DNA from: Solobacterium sp. | Lineage (GTDB): Bacteria; Bacillota_I; Bacilli_A; Erysipelotrichales; Erysipelotrichaceae | DNA: 64,000 nucleotides | Assembly (NCBI GenBank): GCA_017404505.1 | Contig: JAFRCE010000018.1 | Span: forward strand, 88,781-152,780 | Direction of reading: 5' to 3' | In this document: positions 45,873-55,660 of the stretch, one piece after another | How the letters are laid out: every line of letters starts with the position of its first letter | Numbering within the stretch: the stretch's first letter is position 1 | Position numbers and translations under genes: made by a program | The notes under the pieces: generated by a model | The model's database searches: none | The model's input: the letters and a program-made list of their open reading frames with translations, nothing else | Told to the model about the DNA's origin: nothing

Positions 45873-46157
45873 TTAAGCCTTCTTTTTGGCGGCTGCCTTT
45901 TCGTCGTGGAATGTCTTCATGACACCCTGCTTGGAAAGGATATTGCGAACAGTGTCAGACGGCTGTGCACCTTTTCTCAGCCATTCGAGAGCCTTGTCAG
46001 CGTCAACGAATACTGTTTCCGGTTCCGTTGTCGGGTTGATCCAGCCGATCGTTTCGATATCACGGCCGTCTCTCGGCATACGTGCGTCTGCCGCAACGAT
46101 ACGATATCTCGGAGCCTTCTTGGCACCCATTCTCTTTAAACGTAATCTTACTGCCAT
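45873..46157 (-). CDS. rpsP: 30S ribosomal protein S16
   Basis: 94 residues with [19 protein letters not shown] and [12 protein letters not shown]; Lys/Ala-rich end. AGGAGG is 8 bases before the ATG. First gene of the rpsP-khpA-rimM-trmD operon, driven by a consensus promoter with a dyad over the -35. Confidence 0.98.
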   Translation of the reverse strand: MAVRLRLKRMGAKKAPRYRIVAADARMPRDGRDIETIGWINPTTEPETVFVDADKALEWLRKGAQPSDTVRNILSKQGVMKTFHDEKAAAKKKA

Positions 46158-46184
46158 GGTTGTTTACCTCCTGCAACGATATCA

Positions 46185-46230
46185 ATTATAGGAGAAAGGA
46201 AATACTGTGTCAAGGTTTTTTCCTTGACAC
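46185..46230 (-). promoter_or_regulatory. rpsP operon consensus promoter with perfect dyad at the -35
   Basis: Minus-strand TTGACA (46208-46213), 17-base spacer, TATAAT (46185-46190): a full consensus. Positions 46207-46215 (GTGTCAAGG) and 46222-46230 (CCTTGACAC) form a perfect inverted repeat around six T, so a second TTGACA points toward the moxR gene. Confidence 0.9.
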
Positions 46231-46263
46231 CTTCAAACAACTGTTATCAGGGCATATTTGCGT

Positions 46264-46269
46264 TATAAT
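46264..46269 (+). promoter_or_regulatory. -10 box for the moxR operon
   Basis: TATAAT 27 bases before the moxR start. No good -35 at the right distance; the plus-strand TTGACA at 46225-46230 is too far away (34 bases). Confidence 0.4.
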
Positions 46270-46295
46270 ATGAAAACGTAACGGGAGTAATATTT

Positions 46296-47234
46296 ATGGA
46301 TACTGCTTTATTTACCGAAACGCGCCGCAAGGTGCTGGAAAGCTGTTCGAAGGTCATCCTCGGCAAGGACGATATCATTCTGCATGTCCTGGAGTGTTTT
46401 CTCTGCTCCGGCCATATTCTGCTCGAAGATGTGCCCGGCACCGGCAAGACGATGCTGTTACGGAGCTTCGCCCGCTCGATCGGCGGTGATTTCCGCCGCA
46501 TTCAGTTCACACCGGACCTGCTGCCCTCGGATCTGACCGGCATCAATTTTTATAATATGAAGGAACAGGAATTCGAATTCCGTCCCGGTCCGCTCTTCAC
46601 CGAGATCATTCTCGCTGACGAAATCAACCGCGCCACCCCGCGCACCCAGGCAGCCATGCTGGAAGCGATGGAGGAACGCCAGGTCAGTATCGACGGCGTC
46701 ACCTATCAGATGAAAGAGCCCTTCATGGTCATGGCCACCGAGAATCCGCTGGAAAGCTACGGAACCTTCGCCCTGCCGGAAGCGCAGATCGACCGCTTCT
46801 TCATGCGTCTGCGCATGGGCTACATGTCCTACGAAGAAGAAAAAAACGTCATCGCCCGCAAACCGGTGGCGGAAATCGTCAATGAACTGCAGCCGGTCCT
46901 CGATAAGAAAACGATCGCCCTTCTTAAGAAACAGGTACGGGAAGTCACCGTCAGTGACGCCGTATGCAATTACATGATGGACATCATCACCGCTTCCCGG
47001 CGTGATCCCGCCCTGCCGGGTATTTCCACCCGCGGCGGAATCGCCCTCTATGCGGCCTGTCAGGCGCACGCTGCCCTGAATGGCCGTGACTATGTCATCC
47101 CGGAAGACGTCAGGGATCTGGCCGTGCCGGTCCTGGCCCACCGCATCGGCGGTTCGGCAATGTCCATGGACAACAGCATCGCCCGGGTGCAGACCCTGCT
47201 GGAAAACGTGAAAGTGCCGCTGGAGGCATTATGA
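46296..47234 (+). CDS. MoxR-family AAA+ ATPase
   Basis: 312 residues. Walker A in EDVPGTGKTMLLR, Walker B in IILADEINRATPRTQAAMLE, sensor region ATENPLE, and PEAQIDRFFMRL, all MoxR hallmarks. MoxR ATPases act as chaperones in activating partner complexes with DUF58 proteins. GGGAG precedes the ATG. First of three ATGA-coupled genes. Confidence 0.95.
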   Translation: MDTALFTETRRKVLESCSKVILGKDDIILHVLECFLCSGHILLEDVPGTGKTMLLRSFARSIGGDFRRIQFTPDLLPSDLTGINFYNMKEQEFEFRPGPLFTEIILADEINRATPRTQAAMLEAMEERQVSIDGVTYQMKEPFMVMATENPLESYGTFALPEAQIDRFFMRLRMGYMSYEEEKNVIARKPVAEIVNELQPVLDKKTIALLKKQVREVTVSDAVCNYMMDIITASRRDPALPGISTRGGIALYAACQAHAALNGRDYVIPEDVRDLAVPVLAHRIGGSAMSMDNSIARVQTLLENVKVPLEAL

Positions 47235-48316
47235 GGATCCTGATCCTCATTCTCATTATTCTGCTTCTTTATTTCCTCGAAAGAATCAGTCTGAAAGACT
47301 GCTTTCGGGGTTTTTCCTATGCCATTCATCCGGAAAAGAAATGTGTCTATCCGGGTGAGGAGTTCCGCATGGACACCGTGCTGGAAAACGACAAATGGCT
47401 GCCGATGCTGTTTATCAAACTGTATGAATACATGCCTTCGGCTATCAATGTCTACAAAGACGACCGCAGCAAAGCCGTCCTCAACGAGGAATATGACCAG
47501 GACACACGGGTGCTGGTGCAGTCTCTCTATCTGCTGCCGCACCAGAAAGCGAAGCGTTCCTTTCAGGCTTCCCTCGATCAGCGCGGCCGCTATCTGCTCG
47601 GCAAAACAAGAGTGCGCTGCGGCGATCTGTTCGGCTTAAGAGAACGGACGGAAGCCTTCGCAGCGGAAGAAGAACTCGTCGTCTTCCCCAAAGCCGTGCC
47701 GATCGACGTCATCGAACCGGGCTTCGGCGGTTACCTCGGTTCGCTTTCCGTGCGCCGCTTCATCATGCCCGATCCGATCCTGACCGCCGGGTTCCGGGAA
47801 TACAGCGGCAGTGAGCCGCAGAAGGACATTTCCTGGACGGAGACGCTGCGCCGCAATGCCCTGATGGTCAAACAGTATGACTACACGGCGGAACAGAAAG
47901 CATCCGTCATCGTCGACATTACCGGTGGCAGCCGGGAGGAGATCGAAGCCTGCTACGGCATTGCCCGCAGTATCATCGAATATCTCGAACAGCGCCGCAT
48001 TTATTACGGCTTCTATACGAACGCGGAAATGAATCCCCGCATTAAAGGCAGAGCGATCGTGCCGGACGGCATCGGCCGGGTTCATAAGGAATCGATCATG
48101 GAAACGCTCGGCCGGGCTGTCCATACTTCGTTTCTTTCCGCCGACACCCTGCTTTCAAGGACCTTCGGCCATATGGACGAAATGCGTTCCTATATCTATA
48201 TCACACCGCATCCGGAAGATAAGGACACCCTGATCCGGCAGTATGAGCGGCGGCTCGGCACCCGCATTTTCACGATTCGGGCGGCTGACTTCACCAGCCA
48301 GGAGGATCCATCATGA
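47231..48316 (+). CDS. DUF58 domain-containing protein
   Basis: 361 residues. One N-terminal hydrophobic helix (2-15), a beta-rich region with CVYPGEEFRMD and GDLFGLRE, and the DUF58 core with FREYSGSEPQKDISWTETLR (usually R-x-Y-x-x-G-D-x-x-R-x-I-x-W) followed by a vWA-like fold (VIVDITGG). Standard partner of MoxR. Coupled on both sides by ATGA overlaps. Confidence 0.92.
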   Translation: MRILILILIILLLYFLERISLKDCFRGFSYAIHPEKKCVYPGEEFRMDTVLENDKWLPMLFIKLYEYMPSAINVYKDDRSKAVLNEEYDQDTRVLVQSLYLLPHQKAKRSFQASLDQRGRYLLGKTRVRCGDLFGLRERTEAFAAEEELVVFPKAVPIDVIEPGFGGYLGSLSVRRFIMPDPILTAGFREYSGSEPQKDISWTETLRRNALMVKQYDYTAEQKASVIVDITGGSREEIEACYGIARSIIEYLEQRRIYYGFYTNAEMNPRIKGRAIVPDGIGRVHKESIMETLGRAVHTSFLSADTLLSRTFGHMDEMRSYIYITPHPEDKDTLIRQYERRLGTRIFTIRAADFTSQEDPS

Positions 48317-49509
48317 AATGGCCCGATTATCTGCTGACCCTGCGGCATGTCCTGCTGTATCTCTGCACGCTCGGCATCGGCTGGCTGATGGCCGGTCCTA
48401 TGCCGGTGCTGCTTCTGATTGCGCTGACCATAGCCGTCATGGCCGTTTCCGCGCTGCTGAAAGAGAAAAACGCATCCCTGCGGTATCTGCCGCTGCTGCT
48501 ATGGGGTCTTCTGTTTCTGCCGGTATTCCGGGAAGTCGGGTTTGTTTCCAAAGCCATGACTGTCATTTACACGGCAGCCCGCATCATCGCTAATATTGAC
48601 CGCCTGAGCTACGATCAGAGCCGGACCGAACTGTTCGCCGGCTGTGCGCTGTACGCTGTTGTCGCTCTGTTTTCCTCGCTTGAGAACGCGGCGGATTTCT
48701 TCGCGGTGACCCTGCCCTGCTTTCTTGCCTGGGCGGCGCTTGCCACCTTCCAGCTGCGGCTGCTGAAAAATCCCGATCTGCAGAACGATAAGCAGTATCT
48801 GATGTTCTCCGGCGGCATATCGCTTCTGATGCTGGTGATCATCCAGGTCATGACATCCGAAGTCTTTGCCAATGCATTAAAAGCCACCATCCGCTTCATT
48901 TATGAAAAAATACTGCTGACGCCGATCCTGCTGATGATCCAGGGCATCGCCTGGCTGCTGCAGCAGTTCTTCACTCTGCTTGCGAATATCGGTTTTGAAG
49001 GCATTCATTTTGAAAATGATTTCGAAAGCGTCTTTGAAGAAATCGGTTCCTACAATGAGCATTACGAATTCAATTACACGCATGGCGGCGATCTGACCTG
49101 GCTGATGATCCTGACCCGCATCATCGCTGTGCTGTTTGTGATCCTGATCACCTGGCTGATCATCCGGCGGATGAAAAAACGCCGCAGCCGCACGGAAAGC
49201 GGCCTCACCTTCACGAAGGAAAGCACCGTTCCGCACCGCTCTTCGGAAAAGGATCATAATCCTTCTTCCCGCATCCGCACGCTCTACCGCAAATATCTCA
49301 GGCTCGCATCCCGCTATCAGATCGACACGGACGGCCGGGATGCCTCGGATGTCGTCGCCGCGAAAACCGACGCCTTGCTCAACAGCAAAGACGCCTCAAA
49401 GCTGCGTCGCTTATGGCTGCCGGTCCGCTATGGACACGGCGGCGATCAGGAAGCTGCAGAAGCGGAACGCCTTTACAAATCGATCAAAAAACAGTTCCGT
49501 GATCTTTAG
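48313..49509 (+). CDS. Membrane protein of the MoxR-DUF58 operon, DUF4129-like C-terminus
   Basis: 398 residues. About seven hydrophobic helices in the first 215 residues, an acidic extracytoplasmic loop (about 225-262), one more helix (about 268-290, LTRIIAVLFVILITWLIIRR), then a soluble tail with IRTLYRKYLRLASRYQ. That tail resembles the DUF4129 end of transglutaminase-like partners in such operons, but no Cys-His-Asp transglutaminase core is seen. Function unknown. Confidence 0.78.
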   Translation: MKWPDYLLTLRHVLLYLCTLGIGWLMAGPMPVLLLIALTIAVMAVSALLKEKNASLRYLPLLLWGLLFLPVFREVGFVSKAMTVIYTAARIIANIDRLSYDQSRTELFAGCALYAVVALFSSLENAADFFAVTLPCFLAWAALATFQLRLLKNPDLQNDKQYLMFSGGISLLMLVIIQVMTSEVFANALKATIRFIYEKILLTPILLMIQGIAWLLQQFFTLLANIGFEGIHFENDFESVFEEIGSYNEHYEFNYTHGGDLTWLMILTRIIAVLFVILITWLIIRRMKKRRSRTESGLTFTKESTVPHRSSEKDHNPSSRIRTLYRKYLRLASRYQIDTDGRDASDVVAAKTDALLNSKDASKLRRLWLPVRYGHGGDQEAAEAERLYKSIKKQFRDL

Positions 49510-49520
49510 GAGGATGCAGT

Positions 49521-49865
49521 ATGGACGACTCATTTGAACTCTACGACCTGAAAGTCGAAACGATTGCCACAGAGAGACCCTTTGTCTGCTCGCACCGGGA
49601 AGGAGATTACTTTCTCGTACAGGGAGAAAACCTGGTCTTCCCCGAGACTGACCGTTTCTCGATGTACGCATTAAGCGCCATCCTGCCCCTGCTGGCCGCC
49701 AAACAGAGAGTGACAGACCGCAATGACTGGATGTACACCGATGCCGAGATTGCCTGTCCGGACCCCAACTGCGGTGCCCGCTTCCGCATCACACGAACAG
49801 GAAAACGCGTCTTTCGTCATCACGAAGTGACGCTTGTGCCATTAGAGGAGGAAAACAAAGAATGA
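49521..49865 (+). CDS. TIGR04076 family protein
   Basis: 114 residues. YDLKVETIATERPFVCSHREGDYF, YALSAILPLLAAKQR, and CPDPNCGARFRI match the TIGR04076 pattern; the Cys pair in CPDPNC may bind metal. AGGAGG precedes the ATG. Its stop overlaps the aldo/keto reductase start, so the pair is translated together. Function unknown; members are often found beside redox enzymes. Confidence 0.85.
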   Translation: MDDSFELYDLKVETIATERPFVCSHREGDYFLVQGENLVFPETDRFSMYALSAILPLLAAKQRVTDRNDWMYTDAEIACPDPNCGARFRITRTGKRVFRHHEVTLVPLEEENKE

Positions 49866-50926
49866 CAGCCGAACGTTATCAGCTTACTGATTCCTACAGC
49901 ATCAGCCGGGTACTCAACGGCTGCTGGCAATTGTCGCTTGGCCACAGTCTGAACGGACCTCTCGATATGGACGACGTCATGAAGGCTTTCTATCTGCTGA
50001 AGGACCATGGCTTTACGACCTTTGACGTCGCTGATATCTACACCGGCGCGGAAGAATTCATCGGTGCATTCATTTCCCAGCTGAAACAACGCGGTGATTA
50101 TCATAAAGAAGACATTCAGATCCATACCAAGTACGTGCCGGATCTCGAATACCTTTCCAAAGTAGACTTTGCCTTTACCGAAAGCATCATTGACCGCTCA
50201 TTAATGCGCCTCAACCGCGATATCCTCGACGTCGTGCAGTTCCACTGGTGGGACTATGAAGTGCCGGGTATGATCGAGACCGCCCTGCATTTAAAGAAAC
50301 TGCAGGAGAAAGGCAAGATCCGCTGTGTATCGCTGACCAACTTCGATACCGATCACATGGATCTGCTGGTTCAGGCCGGCGTTCCCATCGCTTCCATCCA
50401 GGCCCAGTATTCCCTCTTCGATCGAAGACCGGAAAAGAAACTGCAGGCTTACTGCCGCGAACATCAGATCCCGATGATCTGCTACGGTACCCTGGCCGGC
50501 GGCTTCCTGGCCGAGCGATACCTTGGAAAGACAAGAGAAGAAATCGTTCCGGAAACAAGATCGCAGGTCAAATATCTGCAGATCATCGAAGACTCCTTCG
50601 GCTGGGATGGCTATCAGAAGCTGCTTGCCCGGGTGAAGGAAATCGCTGACGCTCATCAGGTGCAGGTTTCCCAGGTTGCGACCCGCTTCATTCTCGAACA
50701 GGACATGGTCGCGGCAGCCGTCATCGGCGTGCGCAATTCCCGTCATGTCGAAGACAACGACCGGATCTTCTCCTTCCGTCTCAGTAATGAAGAAAAGCAG
50801 TCACTGCGGGCCATGATGGACGATGTACCGTGTCCCGAAGGCGAACCGTTCGAACTGGAACGGACCGTCGGTTCAAAATACCGGAACATCATGCACATGA
50901 ACATTAATGAGGAAGAACAGCAATAA
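49862..50926 (+). CDS. Aldo/keto reductase
   Basis: 354 residues. TIM-barrel AKR with the tetrad visible: Asp and Tyr in FDVADIYTGAEEFIG, Lys in IHTKYVP and His in VQFHWWDY. NADPH-site features are ICYGTLAGGFL and a late VIGVRN. Substrate unknown. ATGA overlap with the TIGR04076 gene and a terminator just after the stop. Confidence 0.94.
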   Translation: MTAERYQLTDSYSISRVLNGCWQLSLGHSLNGPLDMDDVMKAFYLLKDHGFTTFDVADIYTGAEEFIGAFISQLKQRGDYHKEDIQIHTKYVPDLEYLSKVDFAFTESIIDRSLMRLNRDILDVVQFHWWDYEVPGMIETALHLKKLQEKGKIRCVSLTNFDTDHMDLLVQAGVPIASIQAQYSLFDRRPEKKLQAYCREHQIPMICYGTLAGGFLAERYLGKTREEIVPETRSQVKYLQIIEDSFGWDGYQKLLARVKEIADAHQVQVSQVATRFILEQDMVAAAVIGVRNSRHVEDNDRIFSFRLSNEEKQSLRAMMDDVPCPEGEPFELERTVGSKYRNIMHMNINEEEQQ

Positions 50927-50950
50927 AGGCATCCCGCGGATGCCTTTTCG
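50925..50950. terminator. Bidirectional terminator between converging genes
   Basis: Nine-pair stem AAGGCATCC/GGATGCCTT with loop CGC, T-rich on the plus strand, and A/T-rich toward the convergent gene ending at 50956. Confidence 0.8.
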
Positions 50951-50955
50951 TCTTC

Positions 50956-52176
50956 TTACTTCCGGTGCAGATCCGTCAGGATCCAGTCCTTTTTCTTCAG
51001 TTCATATTCCCGGCCGCAGTACGGGCAGCATCTCTGATGCATGGCGTCGAAACTGCCGTTGCAGCTGGGACATGTTACTTTAATGAACGTGAATTCGGGA
51101 TGGAATTCCGGATCGATCTTCTTTTCCGCCGTGAAACTGAACTGCTCGTCCCTCTCCCTGACCTTTCTGTCAGACGCATAGGTATTTGTCATGAAGGCGG
51201 TTCCCTGCACTCTGAGGATGTCACCGTCTTTTTCATGTCTGCGGATGTACAGAGCTCCTCTGTACTGCATATCGACAGCCTGATCAAGTGCCGACAGATC
51301 GCTGCTTCCTTCCCAGATACCAAGAGAATCCCTGTCTTCTTCGAAGGCAATCGAGCGGATCAGGGATAGGATCTTTCCTTCAAATGCCTCATAGGAGAAT
51401 GACGGTTCGTGCGACTGCATAAAATTTGTCATCTTCTTGCGGCTGTTGAGTGTTTTCAGCATCGGCATTGCCCGGCCTGCTTCAAAGAACGCTTTTCCCA
51501 TCAGGATGAGGCTGCGGATCATGTACCAGATGAAAGCGAACACAAGACCGTAGAAACCCCCGAACAGCCCGGCCCCAAGGATCCTGAATATCATTTCCAG
51601 ATCATTCCAGCCGATAAAAGCCATTATCGCGACTGCTATACCCGAAATCACGCCGGCGATCCGCATTTCCCGTTTGAGGTTATCCATCAGCGTGCCCCGT
51701 TCGACGATACTGGACACCGTATAGTAATAGCTGGCACAGGGATATACCTCATCCATTTCAAAACGGGTCCCGCAGTACGGACAGCCGTCTCTTGCCTCAG
51801 CTGCCGGCATCGTGTGGCCGCAGTTGGGACATGTGCATGTGCCGGGTTCGACACCTTCCTTGTCGATGAACGATACGTACAGGTCGACCGGACGGCTGAC
51901 CTTTTTGATCACTTTGCCGTTCTGCCGGTATGTGACATTCTGTCTTGCCTCACGGTAAAGGATCTTTGCAGAAAAACCGTTTCCCTCGCGGGGAACGCTG
52001 CCCTTGAGTTCATCCTTGACGTGAATGAATTCCTCTTCCCTCTGAATGCCGAGCGCTTTCAGCCGCGCCTCCTGCTGATCGAGCAGATAGCGCAGACCGA
52101 TCGAGGCCGAGACAGGCTCCCGGCCGTTTTGTGTCCATTGATGCAGTTCATTTGTAAATTGTTCCAGCTGATCCAT
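50956..52176 (-). CDS. Zinc-ribbon membrane protein, possibly Tim44-like domain
   Basis: 406 residues from ATG 52176 (AAGGA 8 bases upstream and promoter at 52216-52244; the frame extends to 52248). Two zinc ribbons: TCPNCGHTM...GCPYCGTRF (about 115-140) and CPSCNGSFD...CCPYCGREYE (about 380-400). Two hydrophobic helices (about 172-190, 197-222) lie between, then a soluble region beginning NFMQSHEPSFSYEAFEGKIL that resembles Tim44/DUF-type domains. Function unknown. Confidence 0.75.
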   Translation of the reverse strand: MDQLEQFTNELHQWTQNGREPVSASIGLRYLLDQQEARLKALGIQREEEFIHVKDELKGSVPREGNGFSAKILYREARQNVTYRQNGKVIKKVSRPVDLYVSFIDKEGVEPGTCTCPNCGHTMPAAEARDGCPYCGTRFEMDEVYPCASYYYTVSSIVERGTLMDNLKREMRIAGVISGIAVAIMAFIGWNDLEMIFRILGAGLFGGFYGLVFAFIWYMIRSLILMGKAFFEAGRAMPMLKTLNSRKKMTNFMQSHEPSFSYEAFEGKILSLIRSIAFEEDRDSLGIWEGSSDLSALDQAVDMQYRGALYIRRHEKDGDILRVQGTAFMTNTYASDRKVRERDEQFSFTAEKKIDPEFHPEFTFIKVTCPSCNGSFDAMHQRCCPYCGREYELKKKDWILTDLHRK

Positions 52177-52215
52177 ATTTTGTTCCTTCTGATTGCCGCC
52201 ATGCGGATTTTCTAC

Positions 52216-52244
52216 ATTGTAATAACATTCGTTTTTTCTGTCCA
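52216..52244 (-). promoter_or_regulatory. Promoter of the zinc-ribbon membrane protein
   Basis: TGGACA (52239-52244), 17-base spacer, TACAAT (52216-52221) on the minus strand. Confidence 0.75.
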
Positions 52245-52276
52245 CCAATCCGGAATGGTCTCCCGCGGCGACACAT

Positions 52277-52314
52277 AAAAAAGCAGACCGGGAATGATAT
52301 GATTGCGGTCTGCC
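52277..52314 (-). terminator. Intrinsic terminator after the repeat protein
   Basis: Minus-strand stem GCAGACCG/CGGTCTGC (52306-52313 and 52283-52290) followed by TTTTTT (52277-52282). Confidence 0.85.
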
Positions 52315-52362
52315 TTCCTTACTGGAATTCAGTGACTCAGATATGCCGTGCTCAGAAAACTC

Positions 52363-52860
52363 TTATTCGCCGCTTTCTTCGCTTTCAGCTTCCGGTTCCG
52401 GGCATTCACATGCCGGTTCTTCAGCTGCCGGCTCCTGCGGAGTTTCTTCTTTCTTGAAAGACTCCTCAATGCCTTCCTTGACGGAATTGAACAGTTCTGC
52501 TGCCTTTTCCTTGTTTTCTTCGGTCACGACACTGTTGTACAGCTTCTCGCCTTCTTCTTTTACAGCATTGTAGTAGGCGCTGACTTTCTCTCTGTCTTCT
52601 TCACTGACATTTTCCGTATAGATCTTTTCGCTTTCCTTCTTAACGGTATTGAAGAGTTTTTCTCCCTCTTCCTTGACAGAGTTGAAGAAGTTGCCGACTT
52701 TTTCCTTGTTTTCTTCCGTCGCTACCTTGTTGTAGAGTTTTTCACTCTCTTCCTTGACGGAATTGAAGAAGTTTCCGACCTTCTCCTTGTTTTCTTCCGT
52801 CGCTACCTTGTTGTAGAGCTTTTCGCCCTCTTCTTTGATCTTGTCAAAAAAATCTGTCAT
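52363..52860 (-). CDS. Glu/Lys-rich helical repeat protein
   Basis: 165 residues, no signal peptide. After MTD come four units with the pattern FFNSVKEEGEKLYNKVATEE, 27 residues each, except the third, which has 11 extra residues (38). A Pro/Glu/Cys-containing acidic tail follows (AEEPACECPEPEAE). The 27- and 11-residue periods suggest long amphipathic helices of LEA-like or apolipoprotein-like character. AGGAGG precedes the ATG; its own terminator follows. Not a recognised family; a stress or envelope-associated role is only a guess. Confidence 0.72.
   Translation of the reverse strand: MTDFFDKIKEEGEKLYNKVATEENKEKVGNFFNSVKEESEKLYNKVATEENKEKVGNFFNSVKEEGEKLFNTVKKESEKIYTENVSEEDREKVSAYYNAVKEEGEKLYNSVVTEENKEKAAELFNSVKEGIEESFKKEETPQEPAAEEPACECPEPEAESEESGE
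52495..52851 (-). repeat. 81-bp tandem repeats in the helical repeat gene
   Basis: Four head-to-tail units of 81 bases (one of 114). The first two units encode almost identical 27-residue blocks, differing at FFDKI/FFNSV and Gly/Ser, so one duplication looks recent. Confidence 0.85.
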
Positions 52861-52902
52861 TATGATAACCTCCTGTTTTTGACACGTTTCCTGCTTATTT
52901 CA

Positions 52903-52938
52903 GGAAAAGAGATCATGCCTGACGGTATGATCTCTTAA
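52903..52938 (-). terminator. Intrinsic terminator after the zinc-ribbon gene
   Basis: Minus-strand stem of about 13 pairs (AAGAGATCATACC with complement, 52907-52936, loop GTCA) ending in TTTT. Confidence 0.82.
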
Positions 52939-52945
52939 CATATTG

Positions 52946-53578
52946 TTACTGTTCGAGATGATGTCCGCACTTCGGGCAGAAGACTTCGTCACCTTTCAGC
53001 GGGGCGCCGCATACCGGGCAGCTCTTCTCTTTGTTTGCCTCTTCCAGGTTTGCTCCGCAGCTTGTGCAGAAGATGGCACCGGGTCTCACTCTGGCACCGC
53101 ATACCGGGCAGACTTCCTCTTCCGCCGTCTCTTCTTCATGATATCTTTCCGGCTGCGGAACAACGCCGTCCGGATACAGATAATTCTCAATGAAGCTGAA
53201 GATTTCCTGCGGCAGCATGATCTGACGGATCGCGCCGATGCCGGTCGTCAGCAGCAGCGGCTGTAAGAAGACGGCGCCCACCGCGGCAATGCCGAGCTTC
53301 TCCATCCACTTCTCAAAGCTGATGCTGACAGTCAGAATGCCGTCCGCCTGGCTCAGGCGTACGGATACAGCAGCGTCCATGCCCAGATACTTGGTCCATT
53401 CAGCGGAAGCGTCGCCTTTGCACTGAATCAGGTAACCGTTGCGGTTTCTGACCGTCTGGGTGATCATGTTCTTTTCCAGATCCAGATACTCAGCCAGCGC
53501 GTAGGCGACTGCCTGGGTGGAAACATCTTTCTCCAGAGGATATGTACGTACTGTTTCGTTATCAAATTCAAAAGCCAT
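52946..53578 (-). CDS. Double zinc-ribbon domain protein
   Basis: 210 residues. The N-terminal about 90 residues are soluble (YPLEKDVSTQAVAYALAEYL), then an Ala/Leu-rich stretch (LGIAAVGAVFLQPLLLTTGIG condensed at about 95-115). C-terminal zinc ribbons VCPVCGARVRPGAIFCTSCG and SCPVCGAPLKGDEVFCPKCG close the protein. GGAGG precedes the ATG. Its promoter has a TTGACC/GGTCAA dyad. Function unknown. Confidence 0.78.
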   Translation of the reverse strand: MAFEFDNETVRTYPLEKDVSTQAVAYALAEYLDLEKNMITQTVRNRNGYLIQCKGDASAEWTKYLGMDAAVSVRLSQADGILTVSISFEKWMEKLGIAAVGAVFLQPLLLTTGIGAIRQIMLPQEIFSFIENYLYPDGVVPQPERYHEEETAEEEVCPVCGARVRPGAIFCTSCGANLEEANKEKSCPVCGAPLKGDEVFCPKCGHHLEQ

Positions 53579-53594
53579 AGTATTCTACCTCCGT

Positions 53595-53632
53595 GGTCAA
53601 ATCCATTCTATCACTTTTTGACCAGCGGTCAA
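53595..53632 (-). promoter_or_regulatory. Promoter with TTGACC dyad
   Basis: Minus-strand TTGACC (53627-53632), 16-base spacer, TAGAAT (53605-53610). The -35 is half of a perfect dyad GGTCAA/TTGACC around GCT (53618-53632), and a third TTGACC lies at 53595-53600. Confidence 0.78.
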
Positions 53633-53647
53633 TACCTGTCTGCAGAT

Positions 53648-53908
53648 TCAGTATTTCTGCCAGAACGGTCCGTAGACAACAAAGCGCATGCCGCAGACCT
53701 TGCATTTATAAGCACGTAATGTTTTGTCCGGTACCAGCGCTTCGATTGCGTAACCGTCGAGATTGACTGTTCCTTCGTCGATGAGTTCCAGTTCTTCTTC
53801 CCCGGCACCGCAGCGGATGCATAAAAGATTACCGCCCGGCAGTTCACCATCCGGGTATCCGCCTGCTATTCCAGCCAGTTCTTTCACTTCCAGTTCTTTC
53901 TTTTCCAT
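53648..53908 (-). CDS. Small Cys-motif protein with double-glycine leader-like N-terminus
   Basis: 86 residues. The first 17 residues, MEKKELEVKELAGIAGG, fit the double-glycine leader consensus: Leu at -12, Glu at -8, Leu at -7, Ile at -4, then GG. After it come two CxxC pairs (CIRC at 30-33, CKVC at 69-72) that could bind zinc, and an aromatic end (YGPFWQKY). AAGGAGG is 8 bases before the ATG. No export or peptidase gene is nearby. It may be an exported peptide, or the leader likeness may be chance in a zinc-ribbon protein. Confidence 0.7.
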   Translation of the reverse strand: MEKKELEVKELAGIAGGYPDGELPGGNLLCIRCGAGEEELELIDEGTVNLDGYAIEALVPDKTLRAYKCKVCGMRFVVYGPFWQKY

Positions 53909-53936
53909 GCTGTTTACCTCCTTAAGAGCATCACAT

Positions 53937-53964
53937 CATAGCACTTCTGCACGAAGACACAAGC
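53937..53964 (-). promoter_or_regulatory. Promoter of the leader-like small protein gene
   Basis: TTGTGT (53959-53964), 16-base spacer, TATGAT (53937-53942) with TGC extension on the minus strand. Confidence 0.7.
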
Positions 53965-53970
53965 CTGTTT

Positions 53971-55527
<1,557 letters not shown>

Positions 55528-55626
55528 TCAGAAAGTCGTTCGAAAAATATCCCTTTTCTTTCATGAAATCGAATAATTCCGCGTTTTTTCGAGCGCATTT
55601 TCATATTAATTGGAAATGCAATCGTT

Positions 55627-55632
55627 TATAAT
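55627..55632 (+). promoter_or_regulatory. -10 box of the phnD operon
   Basis: TATAAT 28 bases before the phnD ATG, with poor -35 choices. Confidence 0.5.
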
Positions 55633-55660
55633 TGGCATGTTCATAAACAGGAGGAAAGAA

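Noticed and set aside
46207..46230. Rho-independent terminator
   Set aside because: The T run is in the loop, not after the stem, and no gene ends into it.
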